Below are positions 1 to 5,294 of a stretch of DNA of 5,559 bases, one piece after another. The translations under genes and the position numbers were made by a program. Below the pieces are notes generated by a model, which did no database searches, was not told the DNA's origin, and saw nothing but the letters and a program-made list of their open reading frames with translations. Location of the stretch: positions 1 to 5,559 of the forward strand of contig JALGXY010000106.1 of assembly GCA_029824495.1 (NCBI GenBank), written 5' to 3'. The stretch comes from Fimbriimonadia bacterium (GTDB lineage: Bacteria > Armatimonadota > Fimbriimonadia > Fimbriimonadales > Fimbriimonadaceae). Within the stretch, counting starts at the first letter, position 1; each line of letters starts with the position of its first letter.

Positions 1-266
1 AGACCGGCACGGAATAGAGCACGGAAAAGCCAGTCCCCACTCCGGTCGCCAGTAAACATCCTTCCTGTGCGGTTTGCGCCGTGGGCAGCCGGGGCGAGTC
101 CGACGATCAGCCCTTTGGCTTTAGCGTCCCCAAAATTGGGCACCGGTCTCCCCCAATAGGTGTCGTTGGCGAACGACCGGCGCTTCTCTCGAGCAACCTG
201 CTCACGCCATTCAACCAGCCGCGGGCAGGTCCTGCAATTGGCAATTCGGTCGTTCAGATCACTCAC
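1..266 (-). CDS. Uracil-DNA glycosylase, family 5 (UdgB-type), N-terminal part
   Basis: This is a DNA repair glycosylase of the uracil-DNA glycosylase superfamily that removes uracil, and in family 5 often other deaminated bases, to start base excision repair. The 88 visible residues carry the family hallmark [20 protein letters not shown] at about residues 57-75, followed by [13 protein letters not shown]. The first part of that stretch is motif 1 of family 5, which lacks the catalytic Asp/Asn of other UDG families. CRTCPRL near residues 11-17 supplies the first two cysteines expected for the iron-sulfur cluster; the others would lie beyond the left edge. The GTG at 266 is the first possible start because an in-frame TGA lies two codons upstream. 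No clear Shine-Dalgarno precedes it. The gene is cut by the window edge and is divergent from the FmdB-type gene across 39 bp. Assignment to family 5 rather than family 4 rests on the AHGANRTGR motif and is fairly secure. Confidence 0.9.
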   Translation of the reverse strand, partial: MSDLNDRIANCRTCPRLVEWREQVAREKRRSFANDTYWGRPVPNFGDAKAKGLIVGLAPAAHGANRTGRMFTGDRSGDWLFRALFRAG

Positions 267-305
267 GGCTCAGTTTTGCTGATTGGCGGGGCTAAACTCA
301 CGGTG
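267..305. promoter_or_regulatory. Short divergent intergenic gap between the uracil-DNA glycosylase and FmdB-type genes
   Basis: Only 39 bp separate two divergent GTG starts, so any promoters must lie here or extend into the opposite coding region. I see no convincing -10/-35 pair and no strong Shine-Dalgarno on either strand; a G-rich GGCGGGG at 285-291 is the nearest candidate for the plus-strand gene. The octamer ACTCACGG occurs at 261-268 and again at 297-304, close to both start codons. That may be chance. Confidence 0.3.
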
Positions 306-647
306 GTGCCGATTTACGAGTACGAGCATTTGGAAAAACCGGGTGATTCCTGCAAAAAGAGGTTTGAAGCCCTACAAGCAGTTTCTGAAGATGCCCTAAC
401 CGCCTGCCCCGAATGTGGTGAGCCGGTTAAAAGGGTCGTCAGCAAGGCACAGTTCAAGACCAAGGCGAACATCGATCCCGATCATGCTGGTTCAAAGGGT
501 TTTTCGACATTCAAGAAAGCGGGCGACGGGGTCTGGGAGAAGACCGGTGGCCCAGGGGTCGATGCGATCGTCGGCACGGAAGCGGACAAGCAGGCTGTCA
601 GAGAGGAGAAGTCTAAGCCGTCGAAGGTGTACGACCTTGACGACTAA
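306..647 (+). CDS. FmdB-family zinc-ribbon protein (113 aa)
   Basis: This is a small protein of the FmdB/putative regulatory protein family, named after a gene linked to a formamidase operon; its general role is uncertain. The family start MPIYEY is present if translation begins at GTG 306, giving MPIYEYEH. The open frame extends further upstream, but that part is antisense to the glycosylase gene and has no family similarity. The second metal knuckle is intact (CPEC, residues 34-37, followed by GEPVKRVVS). The first is degenerate: only Cys16 remains where the family usually has CxxC. The C-terminal part (GFSTFKKAGDGVWEKTGG, about residues 69-86) matches the longer FmdB subtype, and the end is charged (EEKSKPSKVYDLDD). 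GTG 303 is an alternative start one codon earlier. The stop overlaps the stop of the convergent ArgC-like gene by 4 bp. The family call is good; the function is not known. Confidence 0.85.
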   Translation: MPIYEYEHLEKPGDSCKKRFEALQAVSEDALTACPECGEPVKRVVSKAQFKTKANIDPDHAGSKGFSTFKKAGDGVWEKTGGPGVDAIVGTEADKQAVREEKSKPSKVYDLDD

Positions 648-1372
648 GTGAGCCTATCTGGGATGCCCAAATTCTCTTCAAACCCGCACATGACGTTGAG
701 CAGGTGAACCTGCTGCGCCGCACCGCACTTGCCCCGTCGATCAGCCAGCACACGAATTGTGAGCAGGGCTGAATCTTCTCCAGGCGAAAAGCGCAGATCG
801 TAGACGGCTCTTGGTGAGCCTTCGATTTCATCAGGATCAAAGGCTGTCTTGTCGGCTGAATCGATGTAGAGAGAACGGCCATAGGCCTCGTTGTAGAGAT
901 CGTCCAGGTCGCTCGGCCTGTCGATTCTGGCGATCGGCACAAAGGCACTGAGCCCGACCAGGTTTCCTGCTTCTTCTGCAACAGAGATGGTGGTCTCGTC
1001 TGTCAGTCCGATCGCTTCAAGCGCAAACAGCACCTCATCCTGGCTGCCGTTGACACTTGACTGAATGGCAGGCTGGTCGAGGATCAACCCTGACATGGCG
1101 ATCGGCGCGAGAGCGATCCAGATCAATGTTGAAAGCGTGCCCGGGGTGCTGGCGTGGTCTGCGCAGACAAGTGGGTTGTTGTCGGCTGTTTCGATCAGGC
1201 CATACCAGTCGGCTTTGTGACAGCCGATAGATACCCGCCGAAGCCATCCACCCTGGTCGATTTCAATCGAGCCTGAACTGGACGGCTCATCTGCAAGCTC
1301 CACTCGAGGATGGCTGGCCAGAAGCAGGCGCAACGTCGAATCAGCGGGGCTGGCAGCTTTGACTGAGCTCAT
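644..1372 (-). CDS. ArgC-like protein, shortened and apparently catalytically dead (242 aa)
   Basis: I read this as a divergent relative of N-acetyl-gamma-glutamyl-phosphate reductase (ArgC, arginine biosynthesis) that has lost its enzyme features. Segments line up in ArgC order: LRLLLASHPRVELA (residues 14-27) with the first Rossmann helix and strand; YGLIE (57-61) with YGLPE; STPGTLST then ALAPIAMSGLI (75-97) with NPGCYPT then LALAPLLKAGLI; FVPI (144-147) with LVPM; and the C-terminal GAAQQV...LLNVMCGFEENLGI (217-237) with GQAVQNMNLMFGLPETxGL. Thr79 sits where ArgC has the catalytic Cys, and Ala143 where it has the active-site His. The glycine-rich nucleotide loop is degraded. About 70 residues of the dinucleotide domain are missing, against a usual length near 340. 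The ATG overlaps the upstream stop as ATGA, suggesting translational coupling. Residues 81-98 are hydrophobic but match an ArgC core helix, so I do not call a membrane segment. The assignment comes from motif alignment by eye; the function is unknown. Confidence 0.7.
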   Translation of the reverse strand: MSSVKAASPADSTLRLLLASHPRVELADEPSSSGSIEIDQGGWLRRVSIGCHKADWYGLIETADNNPLVCADHASTPGTLSTLIWIALAPIAMSGLILDQPAIQSSVNGSQDEVLFALEAIGLTDETTISVAEEAGNLVGLSAFVPIARIDRPSDLDDLYNEAYGRSLYIDSADKTAFDPDEIEGSPRAVYDLRFSPGEDSALLTIRVLADRRGKCGAAQQVHLLNVMCGFEENLGIPDRLT

Positions 1373-1584
1373 TTTTCTTTTCGCCGAGCCAGCTTAATCG
1401 TCATCGTAATACGGGTCGGCTGATCCTGGATGGTGATATCGAGAGTCGCCGAGAGTTGATAAAACCGCAGAAAGCCATCATTTCCGTCGATCAGCCCTTG
1501 ACCCGATCCCGTGCCGGATAAAGAATCTCCTTTAAACGTCGCCTTCTCAGTGAAATCGGCGACAAGCGTGTCGAGAGGAGACAT
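1369..1584 (-). CDS. C-terminal frame of the frameshifted exported protein (71 aa open stretch)
   Basis: This open frame continues the exported protein encoded just upstream in a different phase. From its nominal ATG at 1584 it reads MSPLDTLVADFTEKATFKGD, then a beta-rich stretch with GTGSGQGLIDGNDGFLRF and alternating hydrophobic residues (LSATLDITI, TRITMTI), ending in the basic tail KLARRKEK. It overlaps the upstream frame by 38 bp, has no ribosome binding site before the ATG, has no signal peptide, and starts in mid-fold. A separate 71-residue gene is therefore less likely than the 3' half of one gene broken by a one-base insertion or two-base deletion. Its TGA overlaps the ATG of the ArgC-like gene as ATGA, as expected for the true end of the upstream gene in an operon. 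No family is recognised. Confidence 0.6.
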   Translation of the reverse strand: MSPLDTLVADFTEKATFKGDSLSGTGSGQGLIDGNDGFLRFYQLSATLDITIQDQPTRITMTIKLARRKEK

Positions 1585-2008
1585 CGAGGCTCGATGCGAG
1601 CATGAAGTCGGTGAGGCTGCGCTCCTGCTGCCAGGAGCTTCCGGCCTTAACAGCTCCTGTCGGAAGCTGTATGATTCCGAGGCCTATCGAGGATCCGTCT
1701 GTAGGAACCCCTCTCGTGTTGAGCACGATATCGGTTGAGTTGGGGGCAGAGGTCACCGGGTCTGGTGATGTGATCTTGACGTGAGCATCTTTCTGGAGGA
1801 GGTTCAGGATCTCAATCTTGAGATCCTGATCTTGGTTGATCTTACGACCGCCGATAGAGATCGTAGTTGTTAGATCGTAGGCGATCGTCTGGCCTTTCTC
1901 AAACTTAAGCCTGATGAGATGCCTGTCTGAATTGGGGGTGATCTGAGCCGAAACGCTGGCCCAGAGTCCAAAAAGGATGGACGCAGCCAGCGCAGGCTTC
2001 AGATTCAT
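1547..2008 (-). CDS. Exported protein of unknown function, N-terminal frame; frameshifted near its C terminus
   Basis: I do not recognise a family. From ATG 2008 the protein begins MNLKPALAAS and has a typical Sec signal peptide: a lysine, a hydrophobic core, then an SVSA-Q cleavage site around residues 20-22. The mature part is rich in predicted beta strands (LIRLKFEKGQTIAYDLTTTISIGG, given here as a described stretch, residues 32-55) and contains VKAGSSW, a pattern seen in secreted beta-rich proteins. The frame runs out at a TGA (1547-1549) after a basic, unlike-looking end (SSRHACRRFH), while the +1 frame continues with sensible sequence to 1369. Together the parts give about 213 residues. 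ATG 2008 is chosen over the TTG at 2017 because AAAGG at 2018-2022 lies 9 nt upstream of the ATG but abuts the TTG. The gene follows the FKBP lipoprotein gene by 5 bp, so a cell-envelope role is plausible by context only. Confidence 0.7.
   Translation of the reverse strand: MNLKPALAASILFGLWASVSAQITPNSDRHLIRLKFEKGQTIAYDLTTTISIGGRKINQDQDLKIEILNLLQKDAHVKITSPDPVTSAPNSTDIVLNTRGVPTDGSSIGLGIIQLPTGAVKAGSSWQQERSLTDFMLASSLDVSSRHACRRFH
1582..1596. repeat. Perfect 7-bp inverted repeat at the frameshift region
   Basis: CATCGAG and CTCGATG flank a single base. The repeat lies within coding sequence, exactly where the two frames of the exported protein meet. The one-base loop is too small for a stable hairpin as drawn, and there is no T-tract, so it is not a terminator. 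It could mark a replication or sequencing slip site, or be coincidence. Confidence 0.4.
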
Positions 2009-2013
2009 CTCGA

Positions 2014-2826
2014 TCAACCTTTGGTGACGCCGACGAGCTCAAGCTCGACTTCGATCATATGCGAGCCCTGAATCTCTTCGGAGCCCATGTTGTGATAGAC
2101 GAGTCCTTGCGGGAGGGTCAAGATGCGTGTACCGCCGACCTTCATATCGCGGACGCCGTGGTCGATGCCGTCGATCGCCATCTCCTGCGCGCTGATATTT
2201 CGGCTGCCGACAACAAACTTGACAGTTTCGCCTCTATCGCGAGAATCGTCGAAGATCAGCCCATTGATGTATCGCGCACTGTAGTGAACTTCAACAGTGT
2301 CACCGACGGCTGCTTCTGCTCCTGTCCCGACAACCAGGTCTTCGTACTCGTAGGTCTGCTCTTCGCCGTCTTTGGTCATGCCGAGAAGGCGGACATCAAA
2401 GATGAGTGTGGAGCCGGCGGGAATCAAGCCGTTGTCAGTGTTTCCGTAGCCGAGCTCTGGCGGAACGGTGATTCGACGAAACTCGCCAGTCTTCATTCCA
2501 ACGACGCCTTCGGTCCAGCCTTTAACAAGCGGAGTTGCGCCAAGGAAGACCATAAACGGAAGGTCATCCGGCTTGTCTTCGGGCATGTTGGAGTCGAACT
2601 GAGTGCCGTCCACCAAGGTTCCCCGATACTCGAAGAAAGCTTGGTCGCCCAGCTCAAGGACCTTGTCTCCTTCGCCTTCTTCCAGGGTCTCAATTTTGAG
2701 ATCCTTCATCGCATCTGCGACAGACCTGCCAGAGGCTTCATTATTGCAGCCAACCACAGCAAACGATAAGGCCGCAAAAGCGGCACAGCTCCAAAAGAGA
2801 CGCATGAGTTCGTAGGGTACCCTCAC
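2014..2826 (-). CDS. Lipoprotein with two FKBP-type peptidyl-prolyl cis-trans isomerase domains (270 aa)
   Basis: This is a predicted membrane-anchored prolyl isomerase that assists folding of exported proteins. The signal peptide ends in a lipobox, VVG-C, with the lipidated Cys at residue 27. FKBP domain 1 (about 45-150) has the usual pocket residues: Tyr67, Phe77-Asp78, Phe94, Trp104 in VKGWTEG, Tyr127 in LGYG, IPAGSTLIFDV and the closing LL. FKBP domain 2 (about 159-267) keeps the fold pattern (VEVHYSARYINGLIFDDS, GVRDMKVGGTR, MIEVELELV), but Ile221 replaces the pocket Trp and the IP loop is altered (IQGSHM). The second domain may therefore be structural or substrate-binding. GTG 2826 is chosen over ATG 2805 because AAGGAGG lies 5 nt upstream of the GTG. 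The gene is divergent from smpB and is followed within 5 bp by the exported-protein gene. Confidence 0.92.
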   Translation of the reverse strand: MRVPYELMRLFWSCAAFAALSFAVVGCNNEASGRSVADAMKDLKIETLEEGEGDKVLELGDQAFFEYRGTLVDGTQFDSNMPEDKPDDLPFMVFLGATPLVKGWTEGVVGMKTGEFRRITVPPELGYGNTDNGLIPAGSTLIFDVRLLGMTKDGEEQTYEYEDLVVGTGAEAAVGDTVEVHYSARYINGLIFDDSRDRGETVKFVVGSRNISAQEMAIDGIDHGVRDMKVGGTRILTLPQGLVYHNMGSEEIQGSHMIEVELELVGVTKG

Positions 2827-2853
2827 GCACCCCTCCTTACAAGTCCAACGACC
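2827..2853. promoter_or_regulatory. 27-bp divergent gap between the FKBP lipoprotein gene and smpB
   Basis: The gap is mostly filled by the FKBP Shine-Dalgarno and is too short for two back-to-back promoters, so promoter elements for each gene probably lie within the opposite coding region. I found no convincing -35/-10 pair on either strand, and no Shine-Dalgarno ahead of the smpB ATG. smpB may therefore have a very short leader or a weak site. Confidence 0.35.
2832..2838 (-). promoter_or_regulatory. Shine-Dalgarno AAGGAGG that fixes the FKBP lipoprotein start
   Basis: AAGGAGG on the minus strand lies 5 nt before GTG 2826 and 26 nt before the downstream ATG 2805. It is the strongest ribosome binding site in the window and supports the longer, GTG-started lipoprotein precursor with seven extra residues (MRVPYEL) ahead of the hydrophobic signal sequence. 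Confidence 0.8.
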
Positions 2854-3330
2854 ATGGCAAAAAAGTCCTCAAAGTCGAAGGAACCGTCAGGCCCCGCGAC
2901 CATTCAAAACAAACGCGCCAGGCATGACTATGAGTTCCTGGATACCTACGAAGCAGGCATGGAATTACAGGGTTCCGAGGTGAAAAGCCTCTTCCTGGGC
3001 CGTGCTGCGCTTGTTGACGCCTACGTCTCAATTCGAGATGAAGAGGCGTGGCTCTGCTCGCTCGACATCGAGCCGTACAAGTACACAACCACATTTCAGC
3101 CAGAAAGAAGAAGGGAGAGAAAGCTCCTGTTGCACAAGCAAGAGATCCGGCTGCTGGACCGCAAAGTCAAGGAGAAGGGCCTCTCGATCATCCCGATCAA
3201 GATCTACTTCAAGAAGGGTCGAGCAAAAGTCGAAATTGGGCTGGCTCGCGGCAAGAAGCAGTACGACAAGCGCGAGACACTCAAGAAGAAGGATGAACAG
3301 CGACGGATCAGTCGGGGCCTAGAGGATTAG
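2854..3330 (+). CDS. smpB: SsrA (tmRNA)-binding protein SmpB (158 aa)
   Basis: SmpB binds tmRNA and brings it to stalled ribosomes for trans-translation, in which the nascent chain is tagged for proteolysis and the ribosome is freed. The family pattern is complete: NKRARHDYEFLDTYEAGMEL (residues 19-38), GSEVKSL (40-46), then the RKLLLHKQEI stretch (89-98), the beta-barrel strand IIPIKIYFKKGRAKVEIGLA, and the C-terminal tail with KQYDKRETLKKKD (about 135-147), which enters the mRNA channel. The length is normal for the family. An N-terminal basic extension (MAKKSSKSKE) precedes the fold. The ATG at 2854 gives the expected N terminus, although no clear Shine-Dalgarno is visible. The tmRNA gene, often nearby in other genomes, is not in this window. 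The 3' end overlaps that of dapF by 12 bp, tail to tail. Confidence 0.97.
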   Translation: MAKKSSKSKEPSGPATIQNKRARHDYEFLDTYEAGMELQGSEVKSLFLGRAALVDAYVSIRDEEAWLCSLDIEPYKYTTTFQPERRRERKLLLHKQEIRLLDRKVKEKGLSIIPIKIYFKKGRAKVEIGLARGKKQYDKRETLKKKDEQRRISRGLED

Positions 3331-4137
3331 CCACTCGCCGCGATAGACGTAGTCGGCTGGCCCGGTCATTGTGATCTGACCTTCTTGATCGAGGTCGATC
3401 CTGATGACTCCGCCCGGCATCTCAATCTCCGCCGATCGATCGGCCTTGCCCTGTTCTGCCATTGCTGCCAGGATCGCGCAGGCTCCCGAGCCACAAGCGA
3501 GGGTCACTCCGGCGCCACGCTCCCAGGTCTTAGCTTTAATCCGGCTGCTCGAAAGGATCTGTACAAAATGGACGTTGTAGCCTTGCGGGGCAGAAGGGTG
3601 TTTTTCGAACTGAGGACCAGCCTCGTCGGCGTCAATTGACTCGATGTTGTCGCATTCCAGCACAAGATGAGGGTTGCCCATCGAGACAGTGCTGCCAGGC
3701 AGCTTGAGCTCGGCGGCTTCAACCATCTTATTGAGAAACGGGGCAGGCGGCAGATCTGGTCCTTCAAATCGAGCTCTGCCCATATCGACTGAGACCTGGC
3801 CATCGCTGTGCAGCTCAACCTGCTTGAGACCGGCGCCGGTCAGAATTTCTCCCCGATCTTCAAAGAGTCCACGGTTCGAAGCCCAACGCGCAAAACACCT
3901 GAGGCCGTTTCCGCACATCTCGCCCAATGAACCGTCCGGGTTGAACATCACCATTTCGAGGCAAGCGGACTGGCGGCAGATGAGAAGCCCGTCAGATCCG
4001 GCACCAAAATGTCTGCTGCAGATCTCTCTGGCCAAGGCAGGCAGGTCAGCAGCAACCTCTTCAATGATCACGAAGTCGTTTCCGGCCCCGTGCCACTTCT
4101 CGAAACTAACTCTGGTCTGGCTGTTCGGCCGGCTCAT
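3319..4137 (-). CDS. dapF: Diaminopimelate epimerase DapF (272 aa)
   Basis: DapF interconverts LL- and meso-diaminopimelate, the last step before lysine and a building block of peptidoglycan. Both halves of the pseudo-symmetric fold are visible. The two catalytic cysteines are Cys75 in MCGNGLRC and Cys215 in [10 protein letters not shown]. Substrate-binding signatures include HGAGNDF (residues 16-22), GSDG (47-50), FNPDGS (65-70), GNPH (154-157) and the WERGAG stretch, whose Glu206 and Arg207 match conserved binding residues. Val211 stands where many homologues have Glu (GAGET), but other families of DapF also vary here. The length is normal. ATG 4137 lies inside the end of hfq, overlapping by 32 bp. 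No other start codon is available before the conserved N terminus, so the overlap is real and coupling to hfq is likely. Only a weak AGAAG precedes the ATG. Confidence 0.96.
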   Translation of the reverse strand: MSRPNSQTRVSFEKWHGAGNDFVIIEEVAADLPALAREICSRHFGAGSDGLLICRQSACLEMVMFNPDGSLGEMCGNGLRCFARWASNRGLFEDRGEILTGAGLKQVELHSDGQVSVDMGRARFEGPDLPPAPFLNKMVEAAELKLPGSTVSMGNPHLVLECDNIESIDADEAGPQFEKHPSAPQGYNVHFVQILSSSRIKAKTWERGAGVTLACGSGACAILAAMAEQGKADRSAEIEMPGGVIRIDLDQEGQITMTGPADYVYRGEWLIL

Positions 4138-4381
4138 CTTCTACGGGTCGCCGCTGATCGTCGCGGTTGCTGAACTGCTGTGCCGGCACGATGCTGGCGA
4201 TGCCATGTTTATAGACAAGCTGAGTCGGCTTTCCAGGGGCATCCAGAAGGAGGGTAAAGGCGTCAAAACCTCGCACCTGACCTCGGAGCTGAACTCCGCC
4301 CATCAGATAGACGGTGACGCTGATACGTTCTTTGCGAACCTGGTTCAGGAACATGTCCTGAAGGTTGATAGACTTTGCCAT
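4106..4381 (-). CDS. hfq: RNA chaperone Hfq (91 aa)
   Basis: Hfq is a hexameric Sm-like protein that binds A-rich and U-rich RNA and promotes sRNA-mRNA pairing. The N terminus [19 protein letters not shown] is canonical, including Gln8 and the basic rim residues Arg16, Lys17 and Arg19. Sm1 runs to about residue 47 with Asp40 and Phe42 of the proximal site, and Sm2 has [10 protein letters not shown] with Tyr57-Lys58-His59. Compared with E. coli Hfq there are two extra residues in the loop after Sm1 (DAPGKPT), and Lys31 and Gln33 are replaced by Gln and Arg. The tail from residue 71 is short and ends acidic ([12 protein letters not shown]), as in Hfq proteins with a regulatory acidic tip. The ATG is 3 bp after the miaA stop; GAGG lies 13 nt upstream and AAAGG touches the ATG. 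The miaA-hfq order is common in bacteria. Confidence 0.96.
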   Translation of the reverse strand: MAKSINLQDMFLNQVRKERISVTVYLMGGVQLRGQVRGFDAFTLLLDAPGKPTQLVYKHGIASIVPAQQFSNRDDQRRPVEDEPAEQPDQS

Positions 4382-4384
4382 CCT

Positions 4385-5284
4385 TTATTTGCTTCCTCGT
4401 CGATCCAGGCAATCCTGAATCAGACCTAATGTCATCTCAACAGAGCCCTCGCTGAGGTCTGTATCAATCTCAATCAAATCAGGTTCTGATCGCAGCCACG
4501 TTCTCTGACGCTTTGCGTACTGCCTTGTCGCGAGCAGAATCGAATCCTCTGCTTCTTGACTGTCCAGCCGCCCTTCGATCAGGCCTATGACCTGTTCATA
4601 CCCGATGGCACGCATGCCAGGTGCCCGAGTTGAGACCCCTGCGGCAAGAAGATCCTCAACTTCTTGGACCCAGCCAGCTTTCATCATTGCCTGCGTTCTC
4701 ATACGCAGGGCAAGTTCGTGAACACCGGCTTCAGGGTTCAGCCCAAACTTGAACCTGGTAAATGGCGGCAGCTTGATCTTGATCGGTTCCGTGGGCGATT
4801 CAAGCCGCTCAAGGGCTCTGCGTACTCGAACGGGGTTGTTTAGGTCTGTTTTCGCTGCTGTTTCTGGATCACGCGATTGTAGATCGGCAGCCAAGAAGGC
4901 GGGGCCCTCCTGCTCCTCAAGCTCCATCAGCTTGTTGCGGATCTCCTCGCTCGGCTGATCTTGGAGGTTTTCGTACTCTTCGAAAAGGGCTCGAATGTAG
5001 TAGCCGGTGCCGCCGACGATTACAGCCGAACGGCCGCTCTCAAAGAGCTGGCCTAAAAGAGGAAGAACCAGTTTGATCCAGGCGCCGACTCCAAAATTCT
5101 CCCCCGGTTCACAGACGTTAAGCAGCTCATAGCCCTCTCTGTTAAGGGGTTTTGCCGTGCCGATATCGAGCCCACGATAGACCTGAAATGCATCGGCATT
5201 GATAAGCTGGGCGTCGAGCCGATCGGCGAGCTGCTCAGCGACTTCAGATTTGCCCGACCCGGTGGGGCCGAGAATTCCTATCAG
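4385..5284 (-). CDS. miaA: tRNA dimethylallyltransferase MiaA (about 299 aa), with no canonical start codon
   Basis: MiaA transfers a dimethylallyl group to N6 of A37 in tRNAs that read codons starting with U. All family blocks are in one uninterrupted frame: the P-loop GPTGSGKS (residues 6-13 from CTG 5284), NADAFQVYRGLDIGTAKP (29-46) with the catalytic Asp31, GENFGVGAW (61-69), GGTGYYIRAL (91-100) with the catalytic Thr93, NNPVRVRRALE, the insertion domain, IGYEQV, and TRQYAKRQRTWLRSEP near the C terminus. The usual DSxQxY motif is DAFQVY here (Ser to Ala at residue 32). No ATG, GTG or TTG exists in frame between the last upstream stop and Met120 at 4927. A start at 4927 would delete the P-loop and the catalytic core. 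CTG 5284 (ten bases after the upstream stop, directly after AAGG) is the best guess; ATA 5281, ATT 5275 and CTG 5308 are alternatives. The end and identity are firm; the start is not. Confidence 0.9.
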   Translation of the reverse strand: MIGILGPTGSGKSEVAEQLADRLDAQLINADAFQVYRGLDIGTAKPLNREGYELLNVCEPGENFGVGAWIKLVLPLLGQLFESGRSAVIVGGTGYYIRALFEEYENLQDQPSEEIRNKLMELEEQEGPAFLAADLQSRDPETAAKTDLNNPVRVRRALERLESPTEPIKIKLPPFTRFKFGLNPEAGVHELALRMRTQAMMKAGWVQEVEDLLAAGVSTRAPGMRAIGYEQVIGLIEGRLDSQEAEDSILLATRQYAKRQRTWLRSEPDLIEIDTDLSEGSVEMTLGLIQDCLDRRGSK

Positions 5285-5294
5285 CCTTGGGGAG

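Noticed and set aside
81..305. In-frame upstream extension of the FmdB-type gene, giving a 188-residue protein
   Set aside because: The extension is antisense to the conserved glycosylase motif region and has no family similarity, while MPIYEY at GTG 306 is the expected family start.
1124..1180. A transmembrane helix in the ArgC-like protein (residues 81-98)
   Set aside because: The stretch aligns with a buried helix of ArgC (LALAPLLKAGLI), so hydrophobicity is explained by the fold.
2015..2017. TTG as the start of the exported protein, overlapping the FKBP stop as TTGA
   Set aside because: The AAAGG ribosome binding site would touch the TTG but sits 9 nt from ATG 2008, which also gives a cleaner signal peptide.
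2059..2769. Long plus-strand open frame (236 codons) opposite the FKBP gene
   Set aside because: It lies wholly antisense to a clearly conserved FKBP lipoprotein, and its translation has no recognisable motif; it is a by-product of the codon bias of the real gene.
3674..4429. Plus-strand open frame of 251 codons across dapF, hfq and the end of miaA
   Set aside because: It is antisense to three well-identified genes and its translation shows no domain.
4385..4927. A short MiaA of 180 residues starting at the first canonical ATG
   Set aside because: It would lack the P-loop, the DAFQVY motif and GGTGYY, all of which are intact in the same frame upstream.
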